DNA of 38,672 bases from the NCBI GenBank assembly GCA_003151275.1, contig PLXC01000041.1, positions 1,126 to 39,797 on the forward strand, written 5' to 3'. Shown here one piece after another: positions 16,761-26,064 of the stretch. Both the position numbers and the translations under genes were made by a program. The DNA comes from Candidatus Melainabacteria bacterium. Its GTDB lineage: Bacteria > Cyanobacteriota > Vampirovibrionia > Obscuribacterales > Obscuribacteraceae. Numbering within the stretch: the stretch's first letter is position 1; each line of letters begins with the position of its first letter. Under the pieces are notes generated by a model that ran no database searches, had not been told where the DNA came from, and saw nothing but the letters and a program-made list of their open reading frames with translations.

Positions 16761-17880
16761 GGGGCGCCGTAAAGGTCTTTACCAGCAGGTCTTGAAAAAT
16801 GCGAGCACCAGTTGCGTTGAGATGGGCAACGTCACCATAATTTGAGTCTTTAAAATCGCTGGTGTTGAAGTCTAGAACCGAGGCACCATATTTAGTGGCT
16901 AAGCGATCCACATCTTTTGTATAAGATTCAAGTAACTCCTTCGGCATGATCGCGACATGCTCGTTCTTCAATGGCATCTTTACTAGAATTACCGGAACAC
17001 CGATGCTTTCTAAGTGCGCGAGCAACTTGTCTAGAAAAACTACCTGCCGATCGTATCGTTCTGCCGAGTACGGATGGTATCTAAAAATTGTCACGCCTTT
17101 TGACACCTGCAATAAATAGTCATAGGCTGCTATTTGCTTTGCCGCCAGAACTTCCTGGTTGTTGACGTTCAAAGCAGGAGCCTTAATTTGTGCCTTTGCA
17201 GAGGCTTCAATTTGTGCCTGCGCTGTGGCGATTTTTTGTTGTTCCTCTGTGCCGGTCTTTGCGTTACGCATCGCTGGTAACACTTCCGGCAGAACGATTT
17301 GCAACTGGTTCGAAACGTACTTGGAAAGCGCCTCTTTTCGGTCTACTAAAAACAAGAATTGCTTAAGCGAAAAGGCGACTCGATCGTCGATAGAAGTGAA
17401 TGCACTGCCAGGCAAGGAAAATATAGTGTTACTGGTGCTCAAATAACGAAAAATATCAGTGCTGACTGGCGATTTGACGTTGTTGTCCAACAAGTCGCGC
17501 GGGGCGATCCCATAAATCACAAGTCGAGGTTTCTTCGCACCAGACATCATGGTCGAAGCAATCATATAGGCATCGGATGCATTCTCACCACCCAATGCCC
17601 AAGAGAAAGATGGAGCATCGTCGTGAGTGAGCACGTGACTTAGAAATGTTGGATCGGAGTTCTTAAGGGCACACTGCACCAAGGACGATCCCAAGAAACA
17701 AATATTAGGTGCTTGAGGCGTTGCTTTCCACGCTTTAACCAGGTCGGCGAGCAACGTTTTTTCTCGTGGATTATAAGTCTCCAGCAGAGAATTTGGGCAC
17801 AGCGATTGAAGCGCAAAGCCAAAAATGACAAAGCCCAGAAAAGCAACAACAACTCTGCTGGTCAAAAAACTACCGGTCAA
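16720..17880 (-). CDS. Membrane-anchored SGNH/GDSL hydrolase-like protein
   Basis: The protein has 386 residues from a TTG at 17880, preceded closely by GGGAG. An N-terminal membrane anchor (VVVAFLGFVIFGFALQSL, about 9-27) should place the rest outside the cytoplasm. SGNH-type blocks are visible: ICFLGSSLVQC near residues 60-70 (candidate nucleophile S66), the ALGGENASD turn, VIYGIAPRDLLDN, and near the C-terminus GDVAHLNATGARIF with D350 and H353 as candidate catalytic pair. The arrangement resembles AlgX/AlgJ- and DltD-like or DUF1574-type proteins, which act in modification of surface polysaccharide. The middle third contains an alanine/lysine/glutamine-rich helix (~205-240) that may be an insert. 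The substrate is unknown. It converges with the previous gene through a tandem repeat. Confidence 0.75.
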   Translation of the reverse strand: MTGSFLTSRVVVAFLGFVIFGFALQSLCPNSLLETYNPREKTLLADLVKAWKATPQAPNICFLGSSLVQCALKNSDPTFLSHVLTHDDAPSFSWALGGENASDAYMIASTMMSGAKKPRLVIYGIAPRDLLDNNVKSPVSTDIFRYLSTSNTIFSLPGSAFTSIDDRVAFSLKQFLFLVDRKEALSKYVSNQLQIVLPEVLPAMRNAKTGTEEQQKIATAQAQIEASAKAQIKAPALNVNNQEVLAAKQIAAYDYLLQVSKGVTIFRYHPYSAERYDRQVVFLDKLLAHLESIGVPVILVKMPLKNEHVAIMPKELLESYTKDVDRLATKYGASVLDFNTSDFKDSNYGDVAHLNATGARIFQDLLVKTFTAPPYRAKLASINAPN

Positions 17881-17919
17881 TACGACTCCCTACTCGCGTA
17901 TCTTTATCGGCGGCGCCCT

Positions 17920-18040
17920 AGCGGTCCGACCTCAGAATTGTGCAACAGTTCGGACCGCTTGTCATTAGGCAAGGTTCAGTTACCAGCTCCGAACCTTAAA
18001 CAAGCCTGCCAGACGGATTGTCCGGGGTAAGGCTTTTACC
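17920..18040. ncRNA. Compact multi-hairpin element, candidate structured RNA or riboswitch-like leader
   Basis: Three perfect stems follow one another: AGCGGTCCGA/TCGGACCGCT (17920-17929 with 17950-17959), AAGGTTC/GAACCTT (17971-17977 with 17991-17997) and AAGCCT/AGGCTT (18002-18007 with 18030-18035), the last ending in TTTT. An alternative stem GGTAA/TTACC (18026-18030 with 18036-18040) is mutually exclusive with the third. It lies between divergent genes, so it could be the leader of the SGNH gene on the minus strand, of the small membrane protein on the plus strand, or a separate RNA. I recognise no Rfam family. Confidence 0.35.
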
Positions 18041-18161
18041 GATTCCACACGAACACTTAACAGTAAAGTTTTCAAGAAGCGCGCATAATGGTGGGAGGAT
18101 CAGTTACCAAATTTAAGGGAACGGGCATTGATGGCGACGGATTACATTAGCGAGCTAACGT

Positions 18162-18395
18162 ATGAAATTTGTCTTTGATTTACTGAGTACCGGTGCGCTG
18201 GCATTTGGGTTGTTCTTACTTCTGCTAGTTGGGGTTGCAATAACCTTTCCAATTTTTGCGTTGGGTCAGTGGTTATTCAAGACGCCATTCGTCTCAAAAA
18301 ATCTTGGAACGCTTTGGCAGCGCGGCTCGGTGATTGGCATTGGCATGTTCTGCTATGGAATATATTACGGGATCAACTACATCCTGCATCACTGA
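18162..18395 (+). CDS. Small membrane protein with two transmembrane helices
   Basis: The product has 77 residues with two hydrophobic helices, about residues 10-34 (ALAFGLFLLLLVGVAITFPI) and 54-74 (GSVIGIGMFCYGIYYGINYI), joined by a short polar loop with LFKTPFVSKNLG. The ribosome site is weak (GCGAG). Clear hydrophobic periodicity makes it a credible gene. There is no recognised family. It is followed by PEBP and PfkB genes on the same strand but with a 126-base gap, so co-transcription is uncertain. Confidence 0.65.
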   Translation: MKFVFDLLSTGALAFGLFLLLLVGVAITFPIFALGQWLFKTPFVSKNLGTLWQRGSVIGIGMFCYGIYYGINYILHH

Positions 18396-18521
18396 TAGCC
18401 AAAGTTAGAGCAGATGAGACGTGCAGAGGGTGCAGTTCAAGACTATGATAAACTGAACGTGAAAATGATCGTTTAGCGTGATACCACTTTCAGGTTCGCA
18501 CTCGGGCCAAGGTTCAAAAAA

Positions 18522-19082
18522 ATGCCAAGCAGACATTTGTACAATGCCTACAAAATCTTTTGTGCCGCTATTACTATTTCGATGCTTAGCTCAAATTCAG
18601 TACTGCGCACCGAAGCGACACAAAAGCTGAGTGTAAGCAGCTCTTCTTTCGCTGATGGAGCTCCGCTCTTAAAGAAATACACCGGAGATGGTGCGGATGT
18701 TTCACCACCTTTGACTTGGACTGCCGGCCCGAAAGGTTCCAAAAGCTACGCACTATGTTGCTCTGATCCCGATGCCGTGCCGGAACCGTTTTGGCACTGG
18801 ACATTGTTCAACATTTCTCCAAATACGAAGCAATTAGGTGAGAACGTACCAAAAGTTGTCTGCTTGGCTCAAGGTGTAACGCAAGGAGCAAACGACGCTC
18901 GAACGGCCGGATATACTGGACCCGCTCCACCGCCAGGGAAAGTTCATCATTACGTTTTCCAGCTGATGGCATTAGACACCATGCTTTCGTTGAAACCTGG
19001 ATGCGACAAAAATTCATTCAAGACCGCGATTAAAGGTCATATCCTTGCTGAAGGACAGATCACGGGCACTTATAAGCGTTAA
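18522..19082 (+). CDS. Secreted PEBP / YbhB-YbcL family protein
   Basis: The protein has 186 residues. Its first ~32 residues form a signal peptide-like segment (IFCAAITISMLSSNSVL). The phosphatidylethanolamine-binding protein signatures are all present in order: GADVSPPLTW, SDPDAVPEPFWHWTLFNI, GYTGPAPPPG and HHYVFQLMALD. The conserved D-P-D and HHY residues form the anion-binding pocket of the family. Bacterial YbhB/YbcL members are periplasmic or cytoplasmic; some affect host kinase signalling, but for most no function is known. The gene has AAGG about eight bases before the ATG. It ends eight bases before a PfkB kinase gene, so the two are probably in one transcript. Confidence 0.9.
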   Translation: MPSRHLYNAYKIFCAAITISMLSSNSVLRTEATQKLSVSSSSFADGAPLLKKYTGDGADVSPPLTWTAGPKGSKSYALCCSDPDAVPEPFWHWTLFNISPNTKQLGENVPKVVCLAQGVTQGANDARTAGYTGPAPPPGKVHHYVFQLMALDTMLSLKPGCDKNSFKTAIKGHILAEGQITGTYKR

Positions 19083-19090
19083 GTGACGTA

Positions 19091-19921
19091 ATGTCCCGAC
19101 TCACAATTGTTGGCTGCGTTTCACTCGACACAATTCATGTTGAAAAGAATGGCATCCGCACAACTTATGAAACTCTCGGAGGCGCAGGGTTGTACACGGC
19201 GCTCGCGGGTCGTGTTGGTGGCGCTCGTGTCACATTATTCGCACCCAAGCCGTCACCCATGCCAAGGCAACTTGAAATTATCGCAAGTGTTCTCGATTGG
19301 TATGGACCTAGTTGCGAACCGAAGGCGCTTCCACAATTGGAAATCGCTCACCATGGCGGCGGCAAAGCCACTTTGTTGAACGCAAGCTGGGGCGCTGAGT
19401 CGTTGCTTCTGCCGGAACATTTGCCCGAAATTAAAACTGGAGATATTGTACACATCGCTGCTCTAAGTTCAGCTCGATCACAGCATGATTTTCTCACCCA
19501 CTGTCGTCAACAAACAGATGTTTCTGTTTCGGTGGGCACTTACGCGAAACTTGTATATCAACAAACAGCAGAAGTGAGACAGCTTTTTGATTCCTGCGAT
19601 CTATTTTTTATGAATGACAATGAGGCTCGGGGGTTATTGGAAGCACAAGAGCTTGAGTCAATTCGCCAACATCCAAAATACTTTGTAACCGCAGGAGAAA
19701 ATGGTGCCACCGTCTATAACGGCGAAAAAAGAACCGCCATAGCCGTAACTTCTGCCATTGAACTTGATCCAACGGGTGCTGGTGACACATTTTGCGGTGC
19801 AACGCTCGCTCACATTCTAATGGGGACATCGTTAGAGAACGCAGCAAGATATGGCTGCGCCATCGCCTCACTGAACGTCGCCCACGTCGGCCCGACAGAG
19901 CTGTTAAGAATGTTGCAATAA
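19091..19921 (+). CDS. PfkB-family (ribokinase-like) sugar or nucleoside kinase
   Basis: The protein has 276 residues, slightly short for the family. The N-terminal strand LTIVGCVSLDTIHV and LGGAGLYTALAGRVGG match PfkB signature 1 in a loose form. The ATP/anion-hole signature DPTGAGDTFCG (about residues 226-236) contains the expected catalytic aspartate. The middle shows FFMNDNEARGLL, the typical 'N-x-x-E' region, and YFVTAGENGATVY. The enzyme should transfer phosphate from ATP to a hydroxyl of a sugar-like substrate in the cytoplasm; the substrate cannot be told. It follows the PEBP gene with an 8-base gap and converges with a PDZ gene. Confidence 0.88.
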   Translation: MSRLTIVGCVSLDTIHVEKNGIRTTYETLGGAGLYTALAGRVGGARVTLFAPKPSPMPRQLEIIASVLDWYGPSCEPKALPQLEIAHHGGGKATLLNASWGAESLLLPEHLPEIKTGDIVHIAALSSARSQHDFLTHCRQQTDVSVSVGTYAKLVYQQTAEVRQLFDSCDLFFMNDNEARGLLEAQELESIRQHPKYFVTAGENGATVYNGEKRTAIAVTSAIELDPTGAGDTFCGATLAHILMGTSLENAARYGCAIASLNVAHVGPTELLRMLQ

Positions 19922-19944
19922 AATCAGACAACGATCAAGCACCA

Positions 19945-20625
19945 TTATGGTACAGAGCCCGCACCGCTAAACTCACCTTCTTTAGGATACCCGAGCTTGG
20001 CAATCAACTTCTCCCACTCATGGCGTGCATCATCGTCGGCAATATCCTCTATGTTCATTCTGGTGAGAGTGAGGTTAATGCTCTTTCTATGACGCAATAC
20101 CGTCACTTCGACTTGAGTGCCCGCTTGCCCACAGGAAACTTTCCATCGAGGAATTTCTGGATGCTCCATTGCATCTTCGTCAGAATCATCCTTGTCAATT
20201 AACTTGTCACCCTTACGGATTCCGGCGCGGTCCGCAGGCGAGTCAGGATACACATTACTGACTGTGGCAACTTTTTGAAAGAAGGTGCGGTCTGACTCGT
20301 ACCCGACGCAACCAGCTCCCAAGCTCCGATACTCTTCCGCAGAAAGCTTGATCCCACTAGTCAGCTTTTTAACCGCTTGCGCATAAAGGTCAGAGCTGTC
20401 CGCGCCGTCGAGAACCTGGCGTTTCCTCACGCCACCTTGCAAGGGTTTGCTTTCCGATGGTGCAATTGACGACGCTCCGCTGGCGGTCGGCGCCGAATCC
20501 AAAATGGCGGTCTCGGATACTAATGCTGGACCATCATCCGCCAAAGCGGCGAGCGGCATCGGCAGGACCAAAGCTGCAGCCATCCAGCCGTTGATCAAAA
20601 GGGCTTTTGCAGTGACGTTTTTCAC
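19945..20625 (-). CDS. Secreted PDZ-domain protein
   Basis: The protein has 226 residues from GTG 20625, which has an excellent GGAGG six to seven bases upstream. A signal peptide (residues 1-29, ending LAALADDG) is followed by a serine/alanine-rich stretch, then a helix LYAQAVKKLTSGIKLSAEEY. A PDZ domain follows (about residues 118-200): VSNVYPDSPADRAGIRKGDKLIDK and QVEVTVLRHRKSINLTLTR. No protease domain is attached, so it probably binds a peptide or partner in the periplasm. The two cysteines at GAGCVGYE and KVSCGQAG could form a disulfide. A related secreted PDZ protein is encoded at 31.1-31.7 kb. Confidence 0.82.
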   Translation of the reverse strand: MKNVTAKALLINGWMAAALVLPMPLAALADDGPALVSETAILDSAPTASGASSIAPSESKPLQGGVRKRQVLDGADSSDLYAQAVKKLTSGIKLSAEEYRSLGAGCVGYESDRTFFQKVATVSNVYPDSPADRAGIRKGDKLIDKDDSDEDAMEHPEIPRWKVSCGQAGTQVEVTVLRHRKSINLTLTRMNIEDIADDDARHEWEKLIAKLGYPKEGEFSGAGSVP

Positions 20626-20787
20626 GAGTTCCCTCCATATATTAAGGTGCCGTCGGTAGGTACGATATTGCTACAAAGCCACTGCAATTATTAGGAGGGG
20701 AAGTTTTCTTCTAGGATGAGTAAGTTTCTCCCGGAACTGAGAATCTCGATTTCCATATAGGTAAACCCAAAGAACGTTCGCGACCAA

Positions 20788-20825
20788 CTTTGTCAAGATG
20801 ATTTACTTGTTGAGCTTGATTTCGC
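20788..20825 (+). promoter_or_regulatory. Conserved upstream element, copy 1
   Basis: A 38-base block beginning CTTTGTCAAGATGATTTAC ends 24 bases before the TTG start of the first triplicate gene. It differs from copy 2 at one base only, while the sequence between the block and each start codon is not conserved. It contains ATG-ATT-TAC-TTG, which here opens a 16-codon leader frame (20798-20848) stopping one base before the gene. The leader is not kept in the other copies, so a DNA or RNA-level element seems more likely. Confidence 0.5.
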
Positions 20826-20849
20826 CTAAAGGTTCAGCCGGATATTAGA

Positions 20850-23387
20850 TTGAATTGGATCTCCTCCAAAAATTTACGAGCAACATCCAGTTCATCACGA
20901 CGCGCCGAGCGTTTACTGTGCGCATTACTATGCTGTCTATTTTTCTCACAGCAGTGCATCTACGCTAGTATCACAGGTGACACTAGCACCAACTCTTCTA
21001 GCGAATTTCAAGCAGCCGACGTACTTCAAATCAGAACAGAGGTAGATCGGCTTGTTCGCCTGGAACAAGAAACCGGTGATAGTTCCTCAACGAGCGCTGA
21101 AGTTCTTTCACTGAGAGCTTTTATTCTGCGCAAAATATTTCTTGGCTTTCTTGATGTCCGCAGAGCTTGCAATAAAGTCGATATAGAACTTGCTTACACT
21201 AATGGGATTTTGCAGCGAGAACAATCTAAGCGCGGAGACGTAAACCTACTGCTCAATCAACTTAACTTCGCTCAATTCTCCGCACTCTACACGATAGAAC
21301 CGTACCTCAGGATCAACGACCAGTTTAAAGCATCGGCTATCCTTACCTGCGTTGGTGCGGGATTGGGTACCGCACTTCCTGTCTTTGGTATTTTATACAA
21401 CAAATACACCAAAGCACATAACACGGCACCACCTAAGTTTCTCGCCAAGGTTTTGGACGGGGGACCAGTTGATGGAAGCGGCATGCCTCCAACAGTGGAG
21501 CGCTTCTTGAACGCACCAAAGCCGGGCGAGCAAGTTTCACGAAGAGAAGCAATGTATGAGCTCTGGAAGAAACGTTATGGAGTCGATGCTTCCAAGGAGA
21601 GCTCACTCTGCAGCTTAGAGGGTGGTAGCGGCAAAAGTCTGGGCTTGCTAAACACTCGCATCGTGCTCCTGTACTCGCTTTATGTCAGCATCGAAGATTT
21701 TGACCACGACCTGCAGTCACTCTTACAAATGGTGCTGTCTCACTCTCGAATTGATTCCAAAACAGGAGCCGGTTTGGGGTCGCTCAATATGAATGCTGGT
21801 TCGATCGAGTGTGCGCGCCTACTGAATATTGAACCTGCAGTTGAGGAATTGATTCACCTGAATAGACAAAATCCTGACAGCAACCGACAAAGGGAACTTG
21901 ATTTATATGTGATGGAAAATGTTCTTTCTGGCATGCTGGATATGCGCGTGGCGACTGACAAAATTGATGGAGAACTCAACTACGCATACGACGTGGTTTT
22001 GTCTTCGCTGCTCGCGCGCCGCGGCCGCGCACTTCAGAAAAACTACGAAGCGAACTTCATCCAGACAGGAATCTTTGGAGGAATTGCTGGACTATTGTTT
22101 TTGAAAGATTACTCTAAAGCCGGCAATACAATGTTTATCATCCAAGGGGGCATTGGTGCCACGCTGTCTGCACTTGCTCTCTGGCAAATGCGTGGTGGTT
22201 CTCGAAAAATTGATACGCCACCAAATTCTCTGGCTCAATTCCTGAATCCTGATCCCCAGAATCAATACCACTTTTCTCCGCTCATCTCTAGATTTCTGGA
22301 TAGTCCTTCACCAGCATCAAAAGAAGGAAAATCCAGGAGGGAATTTCTGATTGCACGATGGAAGGAGCGACGCGTCTCGACTGTCAAACTCCAGAGCAAA
22401 GAGGAGCAGGAGAAATTGGCGGCAATGCCACCGACCCAACGCGACACGATCACCATCGTGCGTAACCGAATAGATTTGATGCATTCGCTCAAGGCACGGC
22501 TGGAAGAATTTGACAGCGAATTACTCGCCCTCGTCGAAGCCACCAATCCATTTGAGCCGAAACATGATGGCGCATGCGGTGCGCACACGACAAGCAGTTT
22601 AACTCCAGCTGCGGCAGGGGTCGCCAATATTCTCGGTTTCCATCTGAGCGCGGATCAATCGGTCGGCGACCAGAATAGTGAAAATAAGCAGGCTTATAAA
22701 AGTGCAACATTACAGCAGAAGATTTGCATCACGAGAACACTACTTTCAGCCACGTTGGAGGCACGAAAAGCCGCTGATGACATCGATTTGCAGATCGCTA
22801 CGGAAACAACGGCAAAAGACAGAATTGTTAGAATCCGCGATCTTGCTATTAATTTGACCAACAACGCCAACTTTTTTCAAATCAGCATTCTGGGCATAAT
22901 CTCCGACGGGCCGCTGGGGCTTTCCGCAGACCCTAGGCTGAATTTGTACGGCAATCGCCTCAATATTGTTTCTGCTTACTTAACCGGAGCATTGACCGGG
23001 GCAACGCTAATTGAACAACACGGAGGGTTGCGATTAACCAAGGCCGAGCCGAATGCGCTGGGCTCAGCGTTAGGTATTAAGACAGCCAATGATTATCAAT
23101 TCTCATCGACAATTTCAAAATTTCTCAATGCTGTGGCTCCAACTTCTTTGGATGGTCTAACCCGGAAAGAAGAATTGATCAAATACTGGAAGACTACGAA
23201 GGTCACTTCTGTCGATGTGGAGCGACGCTCAACCCAAGAGAAGCTTGCGGCCAATGGACCGTCTCATCACTTTTGGTCAGAGACAATAAAACTGCTCAAT
23301 AACCGAATCAGAATGCTATACGACTTAAAAGCCGTCACTGACTTAATCGACGTTGGCTTGTCTGACTTGGTACGAGCACTAGACTGA
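20850..23387 (+). CDS. Secreted triple-module protein, paralogue 1 of 3
   Basis: The protein has 845 residues. TTG 20850 is the only reasonable start, since the frame upstream has a stop before any start codon and the first residues (M-N/S-W) are shared by all three paralogues. A signal peptide (LLCALLCCLFFSQQCIYAS, about 22-40) precedes three divergent copies of one ~250-residue module. Each has an entry helix (AADVLQIRTEVDRL and its equivalents), a helix with KID, a hydrophobic pair after NFAQF / NFIQTGIFGG / NFFQISILG, a FLN-x(n)-SRRE-x-x-x-xWK segment, and a closing NTRI/RNRI/NNRI helix. I recognise no family. It is most similar to paralogue 2 and probably duplicated with its upstream element. 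The hydrophobic pairs could bury in a membrane or form a helical scaffold. Confidence 0.85.
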   Translation: MNWISSKNLRATSSSSRRAERLLCALLCCLFFSQQCIYASITGDTSTNSSSEFQAADVLQIRTEVDRLVRLEQETGDSSSTSAEVLSLRAFILRKIFLGFLDVRRACNKVDIELAYTNGILQREQSKRGDVNLLLNQLNFAQFSALYTIEPYLRINDQFKASAILTCVGAGLGTALPVFGILYNKYTKAHNTAPPKFLAKVLDGGPVDGSGMPPTVERFLNAPKPGEQVSRREAMYELWKKRYGVDASKESSLCSLEGGSGKSLGLLNTRIVLLYSLYVSIEDFDHDLQSLLQMVLSHSRIDSKTGAGLGSLNMNAGSIECARLLNIEPAVEELIHLNRQNPDSNRQRELDLYVMENVLSGMLDMRVATDKIDGELNYAYDVVLSSLLARRGRALQKNYEANFIQTGIFGGIAGLLFLKDYSKAGNTMFIIQGGIGATLSALALWQMRGGSRKIDTPPNSLAQFLNPDPQNQYHFSPLISRFLDSPSPASKEGKSRREFLIARWKERRVSTVKLQSKEEQEKLAAMPPTQRDTITIVRNRIDLMHSLKARLEEFDSELLALVEATNPFEPKHDGACGAHTTSSLTPAAAGVANILGFHLSADQSVGDQNSENKQAYKSATLQQKICITRTLLSATLEARKAADDIDLQIATETTAKDRIVRIRDLAINLTNNANFFQISILGIISDGPLGLSADPRLNLYGNRLNIVSAYLTGALTGATLIEQHGGLRLTKAEPNALGSALGIKTANDYQFSSTISKFLNAVAPTSLDGLTRKEELIKYWKTTKVTSVDVERRSTQEKLAANGPSHHFWSETIKLLNNRIRMLYDLKAVTDLIDVGLSDLVRALD

Positions 23388-23401
23388 TCAGATCACTTTG
23401 G

Positions 23402-23439
23402 CTTTGTCAAGATGATTTACTTGTTGAGCTTGGTTTCGC
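23402..23439 (+). promoter_or_regulatory. Conserved upstream element, copy 2
   Basis: It is identical to copy 1 except for one A/G change over 38 bases and lies 30 bases ahead of the TTG start at 23470, within the 82-base gap after paralogue 1. The ATG inside it opens a much longer overlapping frame here, unlike the short leader in copy 1, which argues against a conserved leader peptide. Confidence 0.5.
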
Positions 23440-23469
23440 ATATCTACATAGTCCGACTGGGTGTCTTGA

Positions 23470-26004
23470 TTGAGTTGGCTTGCATACGAAAAGTGGCGAC
23501 AATCGACGCTCTCACATCGGTTCGGCAAGCGTTTGCTGAGCGCATTATTAGGTTGCCTATTTTTCGCCCAACAGTCCGTGCTCGCTGGTATCACAAGTGA
23601 CACCAGCTCCGATTCTTCTGACAAATACCAAGCTGCCGACGTTCTTCAAATCAGGGCAGAAGTAGATCAACTGCTTCTACTCGAACAGGAAAGTGGTGAT
23701 TCTGCGTCAAGCGCAAATGTGGAAATTCTTTCACTGAGAGCTTTTATATTGCGCAGGATCTTTCTTGGCTTTCTCGATGTGCGCAGCGCATGCAATAAAA
23801 TTGACATAGACCTTGCTTACACATATGGAATTTTGCAGCGCGAGCAGGCCAAACGCGCTGACGTGAACCAATTACTGAATCAACTAAACTTCGCTCAGTT
23901 CTCGGCGCTCTACACAATCGAACCTTACTTGAATATCAACAAACAAGACAAAGCCTCGGCTGTCATCACTTGCGTTGGAGCCGGACTGGGCACCGCTCTT
24001 CCGATTATTGGCATTTTGTACAACAAATATAGCAAAGCGCGCGACACGGCACCCCCTGCATTTCTCGCCAATGTTTTGGATGGAAGACCTGTTGATGGAA
24101 GCGGCATGTCCCCGCTTGTTGAGCGCTTTTTAGACTCGATTAAACCCGGTGAGCAAGTTTCTCGCAGAGAAGCAATGTATTCGCTGTGGAGGAAACGCTA
24201 CGATGTTGACGCCTCTAAAGTCAGCACCCTGTGCAGCCTACAGGGTGAAAAAGGCAAGAGTTTGGATTTGCTGAACACGCGCATTGCTCTCCTTTGCTCG
24301 CTTTCTACCAGCATAGAAGGCTTTGATCAAAGTCTCCTCACTCTCCTAGAAATGGTTCGTTCACATTCTCAAACTCGTTCGTTGAATGGAACCGGTCTGT
24401 ATTCTCTGGGTCTGAACTCAGGTGCAATAGAAGCTGCAACCTTGCTAAAGATTGACGCCGAAGTAGAGGAATTGATCCGCCTGAACAGACAACACTCAGA
24501 TAGCAACCGACAATCTGAACTCGATATCGATTTGATGGAAGGTGTTCTTTCTGGAATGCTGGATATGCGGGTTGCCACTGATAAAATCGATGGAGAACTC
24601 AACCAGGCCTATGATGTGGCTTTAGCTTCGCTGCTTGCACGCCGCGACCGCGCACTTCAGACAAACTACAACGCCAACTTCATCCAAGCGGGTATTTTTG
24701 GAGGAATTGCAGGACTACTGTTGTTAAAGGATCACGATCATGCAGGCAATACAATGCTTGTCATTCAAAGCGGCATTGGTACCACTCTATCGGCTTTGGC
24801 TTTGTGGCAAATGCGGGGCGGATCGCGCAAGATTGATACGCCACCAAATTCTCTCGCGCAGTTTCTCAATCCGAATTCCCAAAATCAATACCACTTTTCT
24901 CCACTGATCTCGCATTTTCTAGATAACCCTTCACCGGAATCTAAAGACGGAAAATCCAGACGAGATTTTCTTATCGCGAGATGGAAGGAAAGGCGCGTTG
25001 CCACCGTCAGCCTTGAAAGCAAAGCCGAGCAAGAAAAACTAGCGGCAATGCCGCCGGCCAAGCGCGATACGATCACGATTGTTCGCAACAGAATAGAATT
25101 GATGCATTCGTTAAAAGCGCGCTTGGAAGAATTCGATGGCGAATTACTTAGCCTTGTCGAAGCCACCGGATTCGCTGACCCAAAACATGATGGCGCATTT
25201 GGTGCCATCCCGACAGCTAAACTGACGCCAGCCGCAGCTGGCGTAGCGAGGATTTTGAGAGTTCATTACGATCAATCAATCGTTGATCAACCCGGTGAAA
25301 AGAATCAGGTCTATCAGGGTGCCTCATTACAGCAGAAGTTATTCATCACCAGAACAATATTTTTGGCCGCTTTGGAGGCACGAAAAACCGTCGATGATAT
25401 CGATTTGCAAATCGCGACAGAAACAACGGCAAAAAGCAGACTTGAACGAATTAGAGATCTTGCTATAAATTTGACGAACAATGCCAACTTCTTTCAAATA
25501 GGCATCCTTGGCATAATCACCTTTGGACCTCTGGCGCTTTCCGGAGATCCAAAACTGAATTTATATGGAAATCGGCTCAATATAGTTTCTGGCTACTTGT
25601 CTGGGGCATTGACTGGGGCAACCCTAGTTGAGCAACATGGGGGAATAAGACTGACGAAATCTGAACCAAACGCATTAGGGGCTGCCTTCGAGATTCAGAC
25701 AGCCAATGATTACAAGTTCTCGTCGACAATCTCCACATTCCTCAACTCTGTTTCCCCAACCTCGCTGGACGGCTTAAGCAGGAAAGAGGAATTGATTAGA
25801 TACTGGAAAGCGACGAAGGTCATTTCGGTAAACGTAGATCAACAATCAATGCGAGAGAAGCTGGCTGCATCTGGACCCTCTCATCACTATTGGTCTGAAA
25901 CCATAAAACTAATTACGAACCGAGTCAGAATGCTATACGATCTCAAAGCCGTCACTGACCAAATCGATCTTGGCTTGTCTGACCTGTTGCGCGCAATCGA
26001 ATGA
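23470..26004 (+). CDS. Secreted triple-module protein, paralogue 2 of 3
   Basis: The protein has 844 residues with a TTG start in the shared GATTGAGTTGG context. A signal peptide (LLSALLGCLFFAQQSVLAG) leads into the same three-module layout as paralogue 1, and the two align almost without gaps along their length. Module boundaries are marked by AADVLQIRAEVDQL (~58), AATLLKIDAEVEEL (~323) and VARILRVHYDQS (~595). Within modules the recurring signs are the K-I-D helix, an N-F-x-Q hydrophobic segment and SRRxFLxxRWKxRR. It has no catalytic motif or cysteine pattern that suggests an enzyme. No ribosome site is evident, so translation may depend on the upstream element or on coupling. Confidence 0.85.
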   Translation: MSWLAYEKWRQSTLSHRFGKRLLSALLGCLFFAQQSVLAGITSDTSSDSSDKYQAADVLQIRAEVDQLLLLEQESGDSASSANVEILSLRAFILRRIFLGFLDVRSACNKIDIDLAYTYGILQREQAKRADVNQLLNQLNFAQFSALYTIEPYLNINKQDKASAVITCVGAGLGTALPIIGILYNKYSKARDTAPPAFLANVLDGRPVDGSGMSPLVERFLDSIKPGEQVSRREAMYSLWRKRYDVDASKVSTLCSLQGEKGKSLDLLNTRIALLCSLSTSIEGFDQSLLTLLEMVRSHSQTRSLNGTGLYSLGLNSGAIEAATLLKIDAEVEELIRLNRQHSDSNRQSELDIDLMEGVLSGMLDMRVATDKIDGELNQAYDVALASLLARRDRALQTNYNANFIQAGIFGGIAGLLLLKDHDHAGNTMLVIQSGIGTTLSALALWQMRGGSRKIDTPPNSLAQFLNPNSQNQYHFSPLISHFLDNPSPESKDGKSRRDFLIARWKERRVATVSLESKAEQEKLAAMPPAKRDTITIVRNRIELMHSLKARLEEFDGELLSLVEATGFADPKHDGAFGAIPTAKLTPAAAGVARILRVHYDQSIVDQPGEKNQVYQGASLQQKLFITRTIFLAALEARKTVDDIDLQIATETTAKSRLERIRDLAINLTNNANFFQIGILGIITFGPLALSGDPKLNLYGNRLNIVSGYLSGALTGATLVEQHGGIRLTKSEPNALGAAFEIQTANDYKFSSTISTFLNSVSPTSLDGLSRKEELIRYWKATKVISVNVDQQSMREKLAASGPSHHYWSETIKLITNRVRMLYDLKAVTDQIDLGLSDLLRAIE

Positions 26005-26064
26005 AGTACGCTATTAAATTCACCTCCCTGTCTTAATTAGTTAAGGCTGGGGCAGTCTATTTAG

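Noticed and set aside
20798..20848. Conserved leader peptide beginning MIYLLSL ahead of the triplicate genes
   Set aside because: The frame ends after 16 codons in copy 1, after 8 in copy 3 and runs into the gene in copy 2, so the peptide is not conserved.
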